Made by a program: the position numbers and the translations under genes. From positions 1 to 9,781 of the forward strand of contig JAKEEV010000094.1 in assembly GCA_022616395.1 (NCBI GenBank): a stretch of 9,781 bases of DNA, read 5' to 3'. Numbering within the stretch: position 1 is the first letter of the stretch; each line of letters opens with the position of its first letter. This stretch comes from Planctomycetia bacterium (GTDB taxonomy: Bacteria > Planctomycetota > Planctomycetia > Gemmatales > Gemmataceae). Of this stretch, positions 1 through 7,159 are shown one piece after another. Under the pieces are notes generated by a model, which saw only the letters and a program-made list of their open reading frames with translations, did not search any database and was not told the origin of the DNA.

Positions 1-23
1 GGATTTTTGCTGTCTAGTAATGG

Positions 24-71
24 TAGATTGCCAGTGGGTGTGTGTGGCAATCTTGGCTATCTGGCAATCTA
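24..71. repeat. Inverted/direct 9-10 bp repeat cluster downstream of the CE15 gene
   Basis: Three copies of one short word occur here: TAGATTGCCA at 24-33, its reverse complement TGGCAATCT at 45-53, and TGGCAATCTA at 62-71. The first copy can pair with either of the others (loops of 11 or 28 nt). It lies beyond the 3' end of the CE15 gene, whose stop is at 201-203, so it could help end that transcript, but no U-run follows on the minus strand. I see no gene or other signal in 1-200. Confidence 0.5.
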
Positions 72-200
72 TAGAATGTCGGCAACCCGGCTTTCGACCT
101 TCTGAAACGGTCTCTAACGCTTTGAACAATCTGAAGCGAGTGGAACTGGATAGGTTTGCGACCAAGATGGCCGCGCTCCACAGACAAAGACACACGCGCA

Positions 201-1466
201 CTACTTCAGCCACTTGTCGGCGAACTGGATGTACACCTTCCAGTCGGGGGACGTCATGCTGTGCTTGCCGGCGCGGATAAAATAGCCGAGTCGCGAATCG
301 CTGAGCTTGCCGGTTTCGGGCATCTGAGCTGCGACCGGTTTCTCATCGCCATAAAGCTTGTAAGCCGGCGCGGCGGCCGAGAGCACATCGAACTGACCAC
401 TTGGGTTGGCCCACTGATCTTCTTCGGCGTTGGTGAACAGCACCGGTCGCGGAGCGCAGATCGCGACGAGGCAGTGCTGATCGAAGGGAATCTTCGTCAC
501 ATCGTCCCCGAACGACGAGAAGTAGCCGCAGAACCAGTGCGGGAACGAAGTCGTGATGCGCTTTACCGTTTCCGCCTTCGGATTCTTCGAGCGACTCGGC
601 CCAGCCCCTCCACAACCCGACTGATGCGGAATCACAAGCGCGATTCGATCATCAAACGCGCCCGCCAGAAGCGCTGTCTTGCCCAAACGAGAATGCCCGA
701 CCACTGCCAGACGCTTCCCGTCGATGCTCTTGTCGGTGAGAAGGAAATCGACCGCTCGGTGAATGCCCCACGCCCACCACATGATTGTCGCGGTCTCGTC
801 TCCCTTCAAACCGCCGGGCGGAAGCGGGATCGTTGCCCGCATTCCTTCGCGGACCGTGTGCCGATCCGGTTGAATGTCGCCGCAGTAGAACGTAGCGACC
901 GCGTATCCCTTCTCGATTGCCATTTGTAGCGGCCAGGTGTCCATCTGCTTCCCGCGACCTGCCGCGGTGGCCTTGTTCGTTCCTTTCTCCACGCCGGGAT
1001 AGTTCGCGGGTACCCACGCGGTCGGGATTCGCACCTTCTTGTGAGTCGTGAGCAAGTGGTTCCCGCCGAAGTTTGTGCCGATGAAGCACGGAGCGGGCGT
1101 CTTTCCGTTGGGCACCGCGACGAGCAGAGAAATCTTCGGCCATTCCGGCGGACCGAAGGTGATTTCCACTTCGCGAAGCGTGCCCTTGCCGTCAAACGCT
1201 TTCGCGTCCTCGAAGAGAACCTTCGCGGTCACTTTCTCCGGCTTGGCGGGATAGCGGCCGTACATGTAAGTTTGAAACAACTCCTTCAGTTCCGGTCGGC
1301 GTTTGTCTTCCCAGTCCTTTTTGGTGGTGATTTTCGTCCCGTCGCGCATGGTCAGCACGTCGGGGAACTCCGGGATGGAAGGAAGCTTGTCGGGTTGTGG
1401 GAGGTCCGCGGGCAGCGCGACAGCGGTCACGGCGAAGGCTCCGAAAAGTGCAAGAGAGAGGCGCAT
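201..1466 (-). CDS. Exported CE15-type glucuronoyl esterase-like alpha/beta hydrolase
   Basis: Predicted 421-aa serine hydrolase that resembles carbohydrate esterase family 15. CE15 enzymes cut the ester between glucuronoxylan 4-O-methyl-glucuronate and lignin alcohols. Seen: an N-terminal signal peptide (about residues 1-18, hydrophobic LSLALFGAFAVTAVAL); the nucleophile elbow GHSRLGK at 257-263 with Ser259; the following SGCGG stretch (283-287); Glu299 in an AETVKRI context; FPHWF; the NAEEDQWANP segment with Asp350; and His402 in GKHSM. This supplies a full Ser-His-acid set, with both acid positions reported in bacterial CE15 enzymes. The start at 1466 is chosen over a 63-codon-longer in-frame start at 1655 because GGAG (1475-1478) lies 8 nt upstream, a signal peptide follows, and the extension is only translated repeat DNA. 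It is the last gene of the cluster. It could also act on another uronate or acyl ester, since family placement does not fix the substrate. Confidence 0.86.
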   Translation of the reverse strand: MRLSLALFGAFAVTAVALPADLPQPDKLPSIPEFPDVLTMRDGTKITTKKDWEDKRRPELKELFQTYMYGRYPAKPEKVTAKVLFEDAKAFDGKGTLREVEITFGPPEWPKISLLVAVPNGKTPAPCFIGTNFGGNHLLTTHKKVRIPTAWVPANYPGVEKGTNKATAAGRGKQMDTWPLQMAIEKGYAVATFYCGDIQPDRHTVREGMRATIPLPPGGLKGDETATIMWWAWGIHRAVDFLLTDKSIDGKRLAVVGHSRLGKTALLAGAFDDRIALVIPHQSGCGGAGPSRSKNPKAETVKRITTSFPHWFCGYFSSFGDDVTKIPFDQHCLVAICAPRPVLFTNAEEDQWANPSGQFDVLSAAAPAYKLYGDEKPVAAQMPETGKLSDSRLGYFIRAGKHSMTSPDWKVYIQFADKWLK

Positions 1467-1474
1467 GGGAGAAG

Positions 1475-1478
1475 CTCC
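1475..1478 (-). promoter_or_regulatory. RBS of the CE15 gene within a small hairpin
   Basis: GGAG lies 8 nt before the ATG at 1466 and fixes that start. Read on the minus strand, the SD and the next bases form GGAG-CTT-CTCC, a 4-bp stem that would pair the SD with bases right before the start codon. Whether the stem forms in vivo is unknown. Confidence 0.6.
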
Positions 1479-1486
1479 AACAAGAT

Positions 1487-1591
1487 TGGCGAACCCCGCC
1501 CGCAAGGGCGGTGGGTGTTGGCGAACCCCGCCCGCAAGGGCGGTGGGTTCAGGCGTGGGCCACCCACCGCCCTTGCGGGCGGGGTTCGCCA
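1487..1591. repeat. Three 30-bp copies of a GCAA-tetraloop repeat, two direct and one inverted
   Basis: The same 30-bp unit occurs at 1487-1516 and 1519-1548 (direct, 32-bp period) and inverted at 1562-1591. Each unit holds the internal hairpin CCGCCC-GCAA-GGGCGG, a 6-bp stem with a GNRA-type tetraloop. The inverted copy can also pair along its full length with either direct copy, giving two mutually exclusive long hairpins. The array sits between the unknown 661-aa gene and the CE15 gene and ends 8 nt before the CE15 RBS, so it is probably in the CE15 leader. The three copies are identical over the 30 bp, which suggests recent spread or homogenisation. Confidence 0.9.
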
Positions 1592-1601
1592 GAAACGAGG
1601 A

Positions 1602-1625
1602 CGGGCCGGGGAAAGCCCCGACCCG
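1602..1625 (-). terminator. Possible stem-loop terminator after the 661-aa protein gene
   Basis: CGGG and CGGGG pair with CCCCG and CCCG around a 4-nt loop (1612-1615). The one non-Watson-Crick position (1606/1621) is a G-U pair when read on the minus strand but C-A on the plus strand, which favours minus-strand RNA. It begins 35 nt after the stop at 1660. Only a short pyrimidine-rich stretch follows, so Rho-independent termination is uncertain. Confidence 0.35.
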
Positions 1626-1659
1626 CACGGTAACCGACGAGCTTCGTGACTGCAACTAC

Positions 1660-3645
1660 TCAGAAGTTCAACCCGAATATCAGCCCGGCGAAGGCAAGCG
1701 GTTCCACACCGATCGCTTCCAGAGGCAGGCTGAACGATTCGTTCACCTCGATGCTGATCGTCTTGCCGTTGTCGCGTGTGATGGTCAGGTTGGGGAACAG
1801 GTGCTTCGTCAGTTCCTGGGCGTTGGGCACCAGACCCACATCAATCGGGTCGAAGTCGGTCTCGTTGTTCTCCATGAACGAATTCCGCAGACCGAGGAAC
1901 AGCGGCCCGATGCAACAGAGGTTCGACGCGGTGGACTTCGGGTCGCAATACTGAATCCCGCAGCCATCGGCCGGCATCTTCGCGAGTCGCTTGGCGGTTT
2001 CCGGGTCTGGCTTCCATTTCTCCAGATCGCCCTTCGTGCGAAGAATGAACCCCTGGATTGCCTGCGGATACGCGGAGACCACGAACCAGTCGCCGACGAT
2101 GGCGTAAGACGGCGTGAGGATGCCGAACCCGCGGCCGTAGATCTCGCGAATCTCCACGCCCTTGACCATCTTCTTGCGAATCTTGACCGGGCTGTTGGCG
2201 ATGGTTTCAAGTGCCTTCTGCATGCGGTCGGTCGCGGCCTTGATCTTCGCCGGGTCTTTGAGAGACACGCACACCACCATCCCGAACAGCGATAGCCCTT
2301 CGGTGGGACTCTGGAAGACCACCAGTTTGTCGCCCAGGTGAGGAAGGATATCGTCTTCGACCGAGACGCCGAGGAACTTGTTCACCTCGCGCTTCAAGAA
2401 GTCCTTGCGAGCCTTGATAATTGCCGGTCCGCCCTTCTTGGCAACGTCTTCTTCCACTCCGTAGTCCACGGTCATCGTCAGAAAATCGACCACCGAAAGC
2501 CCTGCATCGTAGGTAGCGGCCGGGTCGAGCCTCAGCGCGGAGAATCGGCTCACATCGGGAGGCATCGGAGGAAGATCGTTGAGTCCCAGGGGCTGATTCT
2601 TGATCGCCTTCAAGATGCCTTGCCGTTCGCCGGGCGCATCGAACTCGTAGAGAGCGCGAGATTCCTTCCCGTCGAAGCCCGAAACGAACACGACCGCCTT
2701 CAGCCCACCCAGACCAACGCCATCAATGCGTTCCTTCAAGCCGGGAACGAACGGACCGGCCAGGTTTTTTGCCAAACCGACCAAGGAACCGGTGTCGATG
2801 TATCCGCGTGTGATTGTCTCGAAGTTGCCGGTCTTGATACAGCGCTGGAAGAGCGGATGACCGGTCATGCCTCCCTTGCTGGCGTGGAAGGTCATGTCTG
2901 TCATGATCGTTTGGGGCGTGCGTGTGCCGATGTAGAACACGAAGTGTTTCCCCTCCACCCACCAAGCCGCGTGTACGGTGAAGGGAGCACCCCGGTCGGG
3001 CGGAGTGACCCGGAAGCCTTTGCGCCCATTGGCCGCGAACGGTTCCACCGGATAGTTGAAATTGCGCATCGCCAGCCGGAGCGTGCCGTAGAGAATCTCG
3101 GCCTTGTCGCCGACATTGGGCACGATCAGGATGAGTTGAGCATCGGGCAAGAGAGCTTCGGGGCCGGGCATCTTTCCGCCAACCAACCCGCCGAACGCCT
3201 GCCCGAGTCCCTTGAGTGTCGGCCCTGGCTCGCGAACTTCCGCCGCGACGATGATGCCCTTGTCCGCGATCAGGTCAATCACCTTCTCGGCTGACTTCAG
3301 ATCGGCCAAATTCTGTTTCAACTCGACCGGCGACTTCCCTTCCAGAAGTGGGTCGGCCAGAACGGACGAACCGAGCAACTTCGGCCCCATCGCCAGGAGC
3401 GAGCGGAAGCTGTCTCCGGTTGGTCCGGCCATCACCGGCCCCCAGATGGATTTCTTGTAAGCGTCGTTGTGAGCCGTGACTCCATCCCAGCGCACGTAGA
3501 GTTGCGTGGTTGGCGGGAGAAACTTCTCGGGCGCATCGTTGGCCACAACCACGGGAACCGGGTCCGCCGCAATCGCGGGGGACGCGAAAATCGCTGGGAA
3601 CACGAAAGCTGATGCCACAAGCGCCAGCGCGAAGAAGCGGGGCAT
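1660..3645 (-). CDS. Large exported protein of unknown function, possibly DUF3352-like
   Basis: 661-aa protein that I do not recognise with certainty. A clear signal peptide (about residues 1-26, ending near SPAIA-ADP) predicts export through Sec. The mature part begins with FLPPTTQLYVRWDG and looks like two mixed alpha/beta lobes, with repeated 'GYIDTGSL'- and 'RLDPAATYDAGL'-type strand-turn segments. The overall look resembles secreted DUF3352-like proteins of planctomycetes, but that is a weak pattern match. No catalytic motif is visible. There is a CC pair in the SNLCCIGPL segment near the C-terminus, and the end is hydrophobic (LAFAGLIFGLNF). The start at 3645 has GAGG at 3652-3655 with 6-nt spacing. 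It is probably transcribed separately from DUF1501, because a terminator-like hairpin and a long inverted repeat fill the 137-nt gap. Coding status is strong and function is unknown. Confidence 0.85.
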   Translation of the reverse strand: MPRFFALALVASAFVFPAIFASPAIAADPVPVVVANDAPEKFLPPTTQLYVRWDGVTAHNDAYKKSIWGPVMAGPTGDSFRSLLAMGPKLLGSSVLADPLLEGKSPVELKQNLADLKSAEKVIDLIADKGIIVAAEVREPGPTLKGLGQAFGGLVGGKMPGPEALLPDAQLILIVPNVGDKAEILYGTLRLAMRNFNYPVEPFAANGRKGFRVTPPDRGAPFTVHAAWWVEGKHFVFYIGTRTPQTIMTDMTFHASKGGMTGHPLFQRCIKTGNFETITRGYIDTGSLVGLAKNLAGPFVPGLKERIDGVGLGGLKAVVFVSGFDGKESRALYEFDAPGERQGILKAIKNQPLGLNDLPPMPPDVSRFSALRLDPAATYDAGLSVVDFLTMTVDYGVEEDVAKKGGPAIIKARKDFLKREVNKFLGVSVEDDILPHLGDKLVVFQSPTEGLSLFGMVVCVSLKDPAKIKAATDRMQKALETIANSPVKIRKKMVKGVEIREIYGRGFGILTPSYAIVGDWFVVSAYPQAIQGFILRTKGDLEKWKPDPETAKRLAKMPADGCGIQYCDPKSTASNLCCIGPLFLGLRNSFMENNETDFDPIDVGLVPNAQELTKHLFPNLTITRDNGKTISIEVNESFSLPLEAIGVEPLAFAGLIFGLNF

Positions 3646-3671
3646 GGGATTCCTCTTGTTGGGGATGTGTT

Positions 3672-3736
3672 GTGAGCGTCGCGGCGTAAGCCCGACGGTG
3701 ATCTGGCAAACACCGTCGGGCTTACGCGACGCTCAC
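3672..3736. repeat. Long inverted repeat, 29/26-nt arms with 10-nt loop
   Basis: The left arm 3672-3700 pairs with the right arm 3711-3736 across the loop ATCTGGCAAA. The arms are perfect except for a 3-nt bulge (GGC) in the left arm. Key words are GTGAGCGTCGC and GTAAGCCCGACGGTG. It lies in the leader of the 661-aa protein gene, ending 16 nt before that gene's RBS on the minus strand. Confidence 0.9.
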
Positions 3737-3768
3737 AAAAACCGTCGGCCTGACGGCTCGACGCTCAC
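3737..3768 (-). terminator. Terminator-like hairpin after DUF1501, built from a diverged repeat copy
   Basis: On the minus strand, CCGTC-AGGCC-GACGG (3756-3742) is followed directly by five T (3741-3737), which fits a short intrinsic terminator 27 nt past the DUF1501 stop. The same stretch (3741-3768) is a third, diverged copy of the neighbouring repeat: it shares ACCGTCGG and CGACGCTCAC with the right arm at 3711-3736. The stem is only 5 bp, so strength is uncertain. Confidence 0.45.
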
Positions 3769-3782
3769 GGATAGAATTGGCC

Positions 3783-5186
3783 TTACATCTTTGGTGGTTC
3801 CGGCGCTGGGGGCGGTGGAGTTGGCGTTGCCGCTGGTGGCGGAACCGGTGCGCCGCCCGGCGGGAACGGTTGCGGACCGCCTGGCTGTGGCGGACCGCCA
3901 GCGGGAGCCTTCTTCGTTCGATCAAATAGCGCGATCTTGTCGAACTTGTCGTGGAGCACGCCCTTGCTCTCAACGCTCAACCAGTCGTCGAGCAACGAGG
4001 CATACACGCTGCGGAAGTCGGTGTGATACCGCAGGTCGCCATCGGTCAGATCGGTGAGACTTGGGTGCTTGCCGATCAGTCCGCCCTTGACCTGCGTGCC
4101 CGCCACGAACATGCACGAGCCGCTTCCGTGGTCGGTTCCGCGGCTGCCGTTCTCCTTGACCCGGCGACCGAACTCCGAGTACGTCATCACCGCCACTCGT
4201 TCGGAGTATTCGCCGAAGAGCGAGTTGATGAAGTTGCCAATCGAACTCGACAGGTTGCCGAGCAACTCCGTGTGCATGTCCGACTGGCCGGAGTGCGTAT
4301 CAAAGCCACCGAGTTGCACGTAGTAGAGCCGTGTGCCCAACCCCTTCTGGATCAGTCGCGAGATGAGGTTCAGCTTGCCCCCAAGCGTGTTCAAATCGTC
4401 CGGGTCGCGGCGAACGAGCCGGCCGTTGATAAACTCGGTGGTCGGTCCGCGACCGCTGCCGGAACCCGCGAGCGCTTCCTCGATCTTCTGAAGGCTCGTG
4501 TAGGTCTGAAGCTGCCGCTTACGCACGAACGCGGCCAGATCCGCTTTCGCCGGGTCATTCTCGGTGTTCAGGTCTTCGATCAGTTTCTTGCGATTGTTCA
4601 GGTTGCCGGTGATTTGCAACTTGAAGCTTTTGCGGTCAGCGAGGCTAATCACGCCGCCATCCGCGCCCTGCATGGCGACCGGGAGCCGGTCGTCTCCGAT
4701 GTACATGCCCGGCACGCCCGCGTCCTTGACTGTCATGCCCGGAATCGCGCGAGCCATCCAGCCGCTGGTTTGTCCGCGCTTCGGGTCGGCGAGCTGCCAG
4801 ATGTCCATGCTCTCGAAGTGCGAGCGATCGGGGTTCGGATACCCAACGCCCTGAATCACCGCCAGGCGCTTCTCATCGAAGAGCCGCTTCATCTCGCCCA
4901 TGCGCGGGTGCAGGCCGCAGTAGTCGTCGAGCTTCTGCACTTCCTTCTTGCTGAAGGCGAGCGTGGGCCGTGCCTTCTGGTAGAGGTCATCGGCATACGG
5001 AGCGACGGTGTTCAGCCCGTCGTTTCCTCCGGTGAGTTCGATCACGACAAGGATCGTGTCCTTGCTCTTGTCGGCCTTGTCCGCGGCCAGCGCGGTGCGG
5101 GCCAGAAACTCCGGGACCACCCCGCCGACGGCCAACAGGCTCGCTCCGCCGAGGGTGTTCTTGAGGAAGTCGCGTCGCGTCGTCAT
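3783..5186 (-). CDS. DUF1501 family protein, Tat-exported
   Basis: 467-aa DUF1501 protein. This family is distantly related in fold to sulfatases and alkaline phosphatases and is abundant in planctomycetes, with no established substrate. Seen: a twin-arginine signal (TRRDFLKN then a hydrophobic stretch to about residue 34, ARTALA); ELTGGNDGLNT at 50-60; GLHPRMGEMK near 91-100; YPNPDRSHFES around 116-126; GFDTHSGQ at 294-301; YSEFGRRVKENGSRGTDHGSG at 336-356. These His/Asp-rich segments are the family's conserved core. The last 40 or so residues (427-467) are a Pro/Gly/Ala-rich tail, probably disordered. GGAG at 5195-5198, 8 nt upstream, supports the start. It follows the DUF1800 gene by 107 nt on the same strand, the usual order of this pair, which suggests the two products act together and that the Tat-exported one works outside the cytoplasm. 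Confidence 0.94.
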   Translation of the reverse strand: MTTRRDFLKNTLGGASLLAVGGVVPEFLARTALAADKADKSKDTILVVIELTGGNDGLNTVAPYADDLYQKARPTLAFSKKEVQKLDDYCGLHPRMGEMKRLFDEKRLAVIQGVGYPNPDRSHFESMDIWQLADPKRGQTSGWMARAIPGMTVKDAGVPGMYIGDDRLPVAMQGADGGVISLADRKSFKLQITGNLNNRKKLIEDLNTENDPAKADLAAFVRKRQLQTYTSLQKIEEALAGSGSGRGPTTEFINGRLVRRDPDDLNTLGGKLNLISRLIQKGLGTRLYYVQLGGFDTHSGQSDMHTELLGNLSSSIGNFINSLFGEYSERVAVMTYSEFGRRVKENGSRGTDHGSGSCMFVAGTQVKGGLIGKHPSLTDLTDGDLRYHTDFRSVYASLLDDWLSVESKGVLHDKFDKIALFDRTKKAPAGGPPQPGGPQPFPPGGAPVPPPAATPTPPPPAPEPPKM

Positions 5187-5204
5187 GTGGGGAACTCCAG
5201 AAGG

Positions 5205-5293
5205 CAGAGGTCAGAGAACAGAGGACAGAAATCAGAAAATAGAACAGTTGGGAGTGTCTTTTCTGGCTTCTGACCTCTGTCCTCTGTCCTCTG
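5205..5293. repeat. Purine-rich inverted repeat between DUF1800 and DUF1501
   Basis: Arms 5205-5238 and 5260-5293 are 34 nt long and match at about 29 positions. They are built from near-tandem variants of CAGAGGACAGAGG and CAGAAA. The right arm ends exactly one base before the DUF1800 stop codon (5294-5296), and the left arm begins 6 nt from the DUF1501 RBS, so the repeat fills nearly the whole spacer. It could form a stem-loop in a bicistronic mRNA. Confidence 0.85.
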
Positions 5294-6949
5294 TTAGTTC
5301 AGTTGATATTCCGGCAAACACATCATGGCGTGGAAGGCTTCGCGAACGCGCGCCTTGAACTCCATCGAATCGAGCTTCACATCCTTCGGGTCGAGCGGCT
5401 TGGGCGGCTCCTTCTTGGCCGGTGGATCGCCCGGTTTCTTCGGTTCGGGTGCAACCGGCAACGGCGGAGGCGGCGGTTCCTTGATGATCCCGCGTTTCGG
5501 GTCGGGCACCGACGGCGGAAGCGAGGGAGTGGACTGCACACCCGGCCCCGGAGTGAGCAGGAACGTTTCGATTTTCTTCGTCTGGACTGGCGTGATCGAC
5601 TCTCCGTAGAGCAACTCGCCCATCCGCTTGACGACTTCCGCGACAGCCTTCGGCTTCGTGGAGAAGATCGCGGTGCAGATGTCGTACTTCGCTTCTGGAG
5701 GAGGAGCAGACGGGCCATCGACCGGTCGCGTTGGCGTTGACGGCACCGGAGTCACCGGCTCAAACACGTTGGGGTTCGGTCGGCGAATCGGTCCGCGGCT
5801 CCATTCGCCCAGCGCGACTTTCTCGGCGAAGTTGTTCCGCGCCAAAAGAGTTGCGCTGTTGAGCCAGTCGGTGCCGGTGCGCCAGCCCTTGACATTCGGA
5901 GGAGTGAAGAGCGACTGACCCATCTTCGCCAGCGGATCGACCACATCTCCCAGAGGCACGCGGTTGGGCACAGCGCTGTGAATCGCGCCCAGAGCGCACT
6001 CGACCGGCCACTTCACGCACTTGCGATAGGCATGAGCGCTGAAGAACAGCCGCGAGCCGAGAATCGTCTTCGCCAGGTCCGCGATGTCATAGTCCGACTT
6101 GCGGAAGTGAGCAGCGAGCGGTTCGAGAAGCGCCTTGGGAGGCGGGGTTTCGCTCACGAGGTATGTGTAGAGCTTGGAGACGAGGAACTTCGCGCAGGCG
6201 TCGTGATCGCAACAGAGCCGAACAATGTCTTCGCCGGTCCACTTGCCGGTTTTACCGAAGACGGTCTTCGTGCCCTCATCGTGCAACGCGCGGTTGAACT
6301 CGAAGGTCGTCACTTCGATGTCGTGATGCCAGCCGGTGAAGGCGCGGGCCGCTTCCTGGATGTCCTTCTCGGTGTAGTTGCCCACCCCCAGCGAGAAGAG
6401 TTCCATCACTTCGCGTGCGTAGTTCTCGTTGGGTGCGCCCTTCACGTTGCGGTTGGAATCGAGCCAGACGAGCATCGCGGGGTCCTTGCTCATGTCGAGC
6501 AAGAACGGGCGGAACTTCCCCAGCGCGTGCTTGCGAATGGTCACATTCTGCTCGTACATGAGCTTGGTGCTGCGCACCTTCGAGTAGCTCGTCGCGAAGT
6601 GGTTGTGCCAGAACAGGGCGAGCTTTTCGCGAAGCGCATGACCGCCTTCAGTCATCGCGTAGAGCCACCACGTTCGCAAGCTGATGGGATCGGTGTAATA
6701 CTTCCCCGTCTCGGTCAACAGATCGACTCGATCCTTCGCATCCGGTTGGCCCGCGAGGAGCTTGTCGAGCGTCTTGGGCAGCCCGTCCGTGAGCGCTTGC
6801 CCGATCGCGGCAGGGGTGGGTCCGAACGCGGCTCGTCGGAACAGGTGAGACGCCCACTTCACATTCCACTCGCCCGCGGCAGGTTGCCAGGGCTTCCAGG
6901 CTTCGACAGGTTCGACTTTGGTGATGTCAGTAGAGAGGTTTTCGGCCAT
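5294..6949 (-). CDS. DUF1800 family protein
   Basis: 551-aa DUF1800 protein, function not established. Family landmarks: HLFRRAAFGPTPA near 35-47; ALFWHNHFATSYSKV at 111-125; NENYAREVMELFSLGVGNYT at 174-193; RAFTGW at 202-207; PPNVKGW at 350-356; and the C-terminal MMCLPEYQLN typical of planctomycete members. No signal peptide is visible, so export would need its partner or another route. Two Pro-rich stretches (about 397-420 and 467-520, including PEPKKPGDPPAKKEPPKP) flank a short helical part (421-466) and separate the core from the last conserved 30 residues, making an unusually long linker insert. GGAG at 6957-6960 with 7-nt spacing supports the start. It heads a likely two-gene unit with DUF1501 and has a good promoter candidate about 70 nt upstream. 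Confidence 0.94.
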   Translation of the reverse strand: MAENLSTDITKVEPVEAWKPWQPAAGEWNVKWASHLFRRAAFGPTPAAIGQALTDGLPKTLDKLLAGQPDAKDRVDLLTETGKYYTDPISLRTWWLYAMTEGGHALREKLALFWHNHFATSYSKVRSTKLMYEQNVTIRKHALGKFRPFLLDMSKDPAMLVWLDSNRNVKGAPNENYAREVMELFSLGVGNYTEKDIQEAARAFTGWHHDIEVTTFEFNRALHDEGTKTVFGKTGKWTGEDIVRLCCDHDACAKFLVSKLYTYLVSETPPPKALLEPLAAHFRKSDYDIADLAKTILGSRLFFSAHAYRKCVKWPVECALGAIHSAVPNRVPLGDVVDPLAKMGQSLFTPPNVKGWRTGTDWLNSATLLARNNFAEKVALGEWSRGPIRRPNPNVFEPVTPVPSTPTRPVDGPSAPPPEAKYDICTAIFSTKPKAVAEVVKRMGELLYGESITPVQTKKIETFLLTPGPGVQSTPSLPPSVPDPKRGIIKEPPPPPLPVAPEPKKPGDPPAKKEPPKPLDPKDVKLDSMEFKARVREAFHAMMCLPEYQLN

Positions 6950-6969
6950 CGCTGGACTCCAGTGGCCTT

Positions 6970-6982
6970 TGGCAGAATGCCA
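6970..6982. other. Small hairpin in the DUF1800 leader
   Basis: TGGCA-GAA-TGCCA forms a perfect 5-bp stem with a 3-nt loop, 20 nt upstream of the DUF1800 start on the minus strand. No specific role can be assigned. Confidence 0.3.
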
Positions 6983-7020
6983 GGTGAGGACTCAGTCAGT
7001 CAGAGAGACAGGTGCCCCGC

Positions 7021-7049
7021 ATTATCACTCTGGTCGGGGCGAAAGGCAA
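7021..7049 (-). promoter_or_regulatory. Sigma70-like promoter for DUF1800-DUF1501
   Basis: On the minus strand, TTGCCT (7049-7044; 4/6 match to TTGACA) and GATAAT (7026-7021; 5/6 match to TATAAT) are separated by exactly 17 nt. Transcription would start near 7013-7014, giving a leader of about 65 nt. The promoter lies between the repeat at 7068-7144 and the DUF1800 gene, so it would make the pair independent of the YHS gene. The two elements overlap an inverted repeat GCCCCG (7014-7019) / CGGGGC (7035-7040) that could be an operator or a chance stem. Confidence 0.5.
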
Positions 7050-7067
7050 GCGCCAGTCGTCAGTGGT

Positions 7068-7144
7068 CAGTCATCAGTCATCAGCGATCAGTCAGCAGGG
7101 ATCGCCACTCGTTCTGGGAACGGATCCCTGATGACTGATGACTG
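7068..7144. repeat. Nested inverted repeat of TCATCAG-type heptamers after the YHS gene
   Basis: An outer arm made of tandem CAGTCATCAGTCATCAG (7068-7084) matches its inverse CTGATGACTGATGACTG (7128-7144). Inside are CAGGGATC (7096-7103) with GATCCCTG (7123-7130), and a central hairpin CGTTC-TGG-GAACG (7110-7122). More imperfect heptamers extend left to about 7054. It starts 16 nt beyond the YHS gene stop and could fold in its 3' end, but no U-run follows. Confidence 0.8.
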
Positions 7145-7159
7145 CTTGCCGAACTGCCC

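Noticed and set aside
1487..1591. CRISPR-like direct repeats
   Set aside because: There are only two direct copies with a 2-nt gap and one inverted copy. There are no unique spacers of regular length and no cas genes.
1467..1655. In-frame N-terminal extension of the CE15 gene to an ATG at 1655
   Set aside because: The extra 63 codons are translated repeat DNA. A good RBS and a signal peptide mark the ATG at 1466.
3951..5273. Long plus-strand open frame (440 codons) opposite DUF1501; similar long ones at 5978-7138, 156-929 and 2338-3294
   Set aside because: They are antisense shadows of well-supported high-GC genes. Their translations are Arg/His/Val-rich without domain motifs, and the opposite frames carry clear family signatures.
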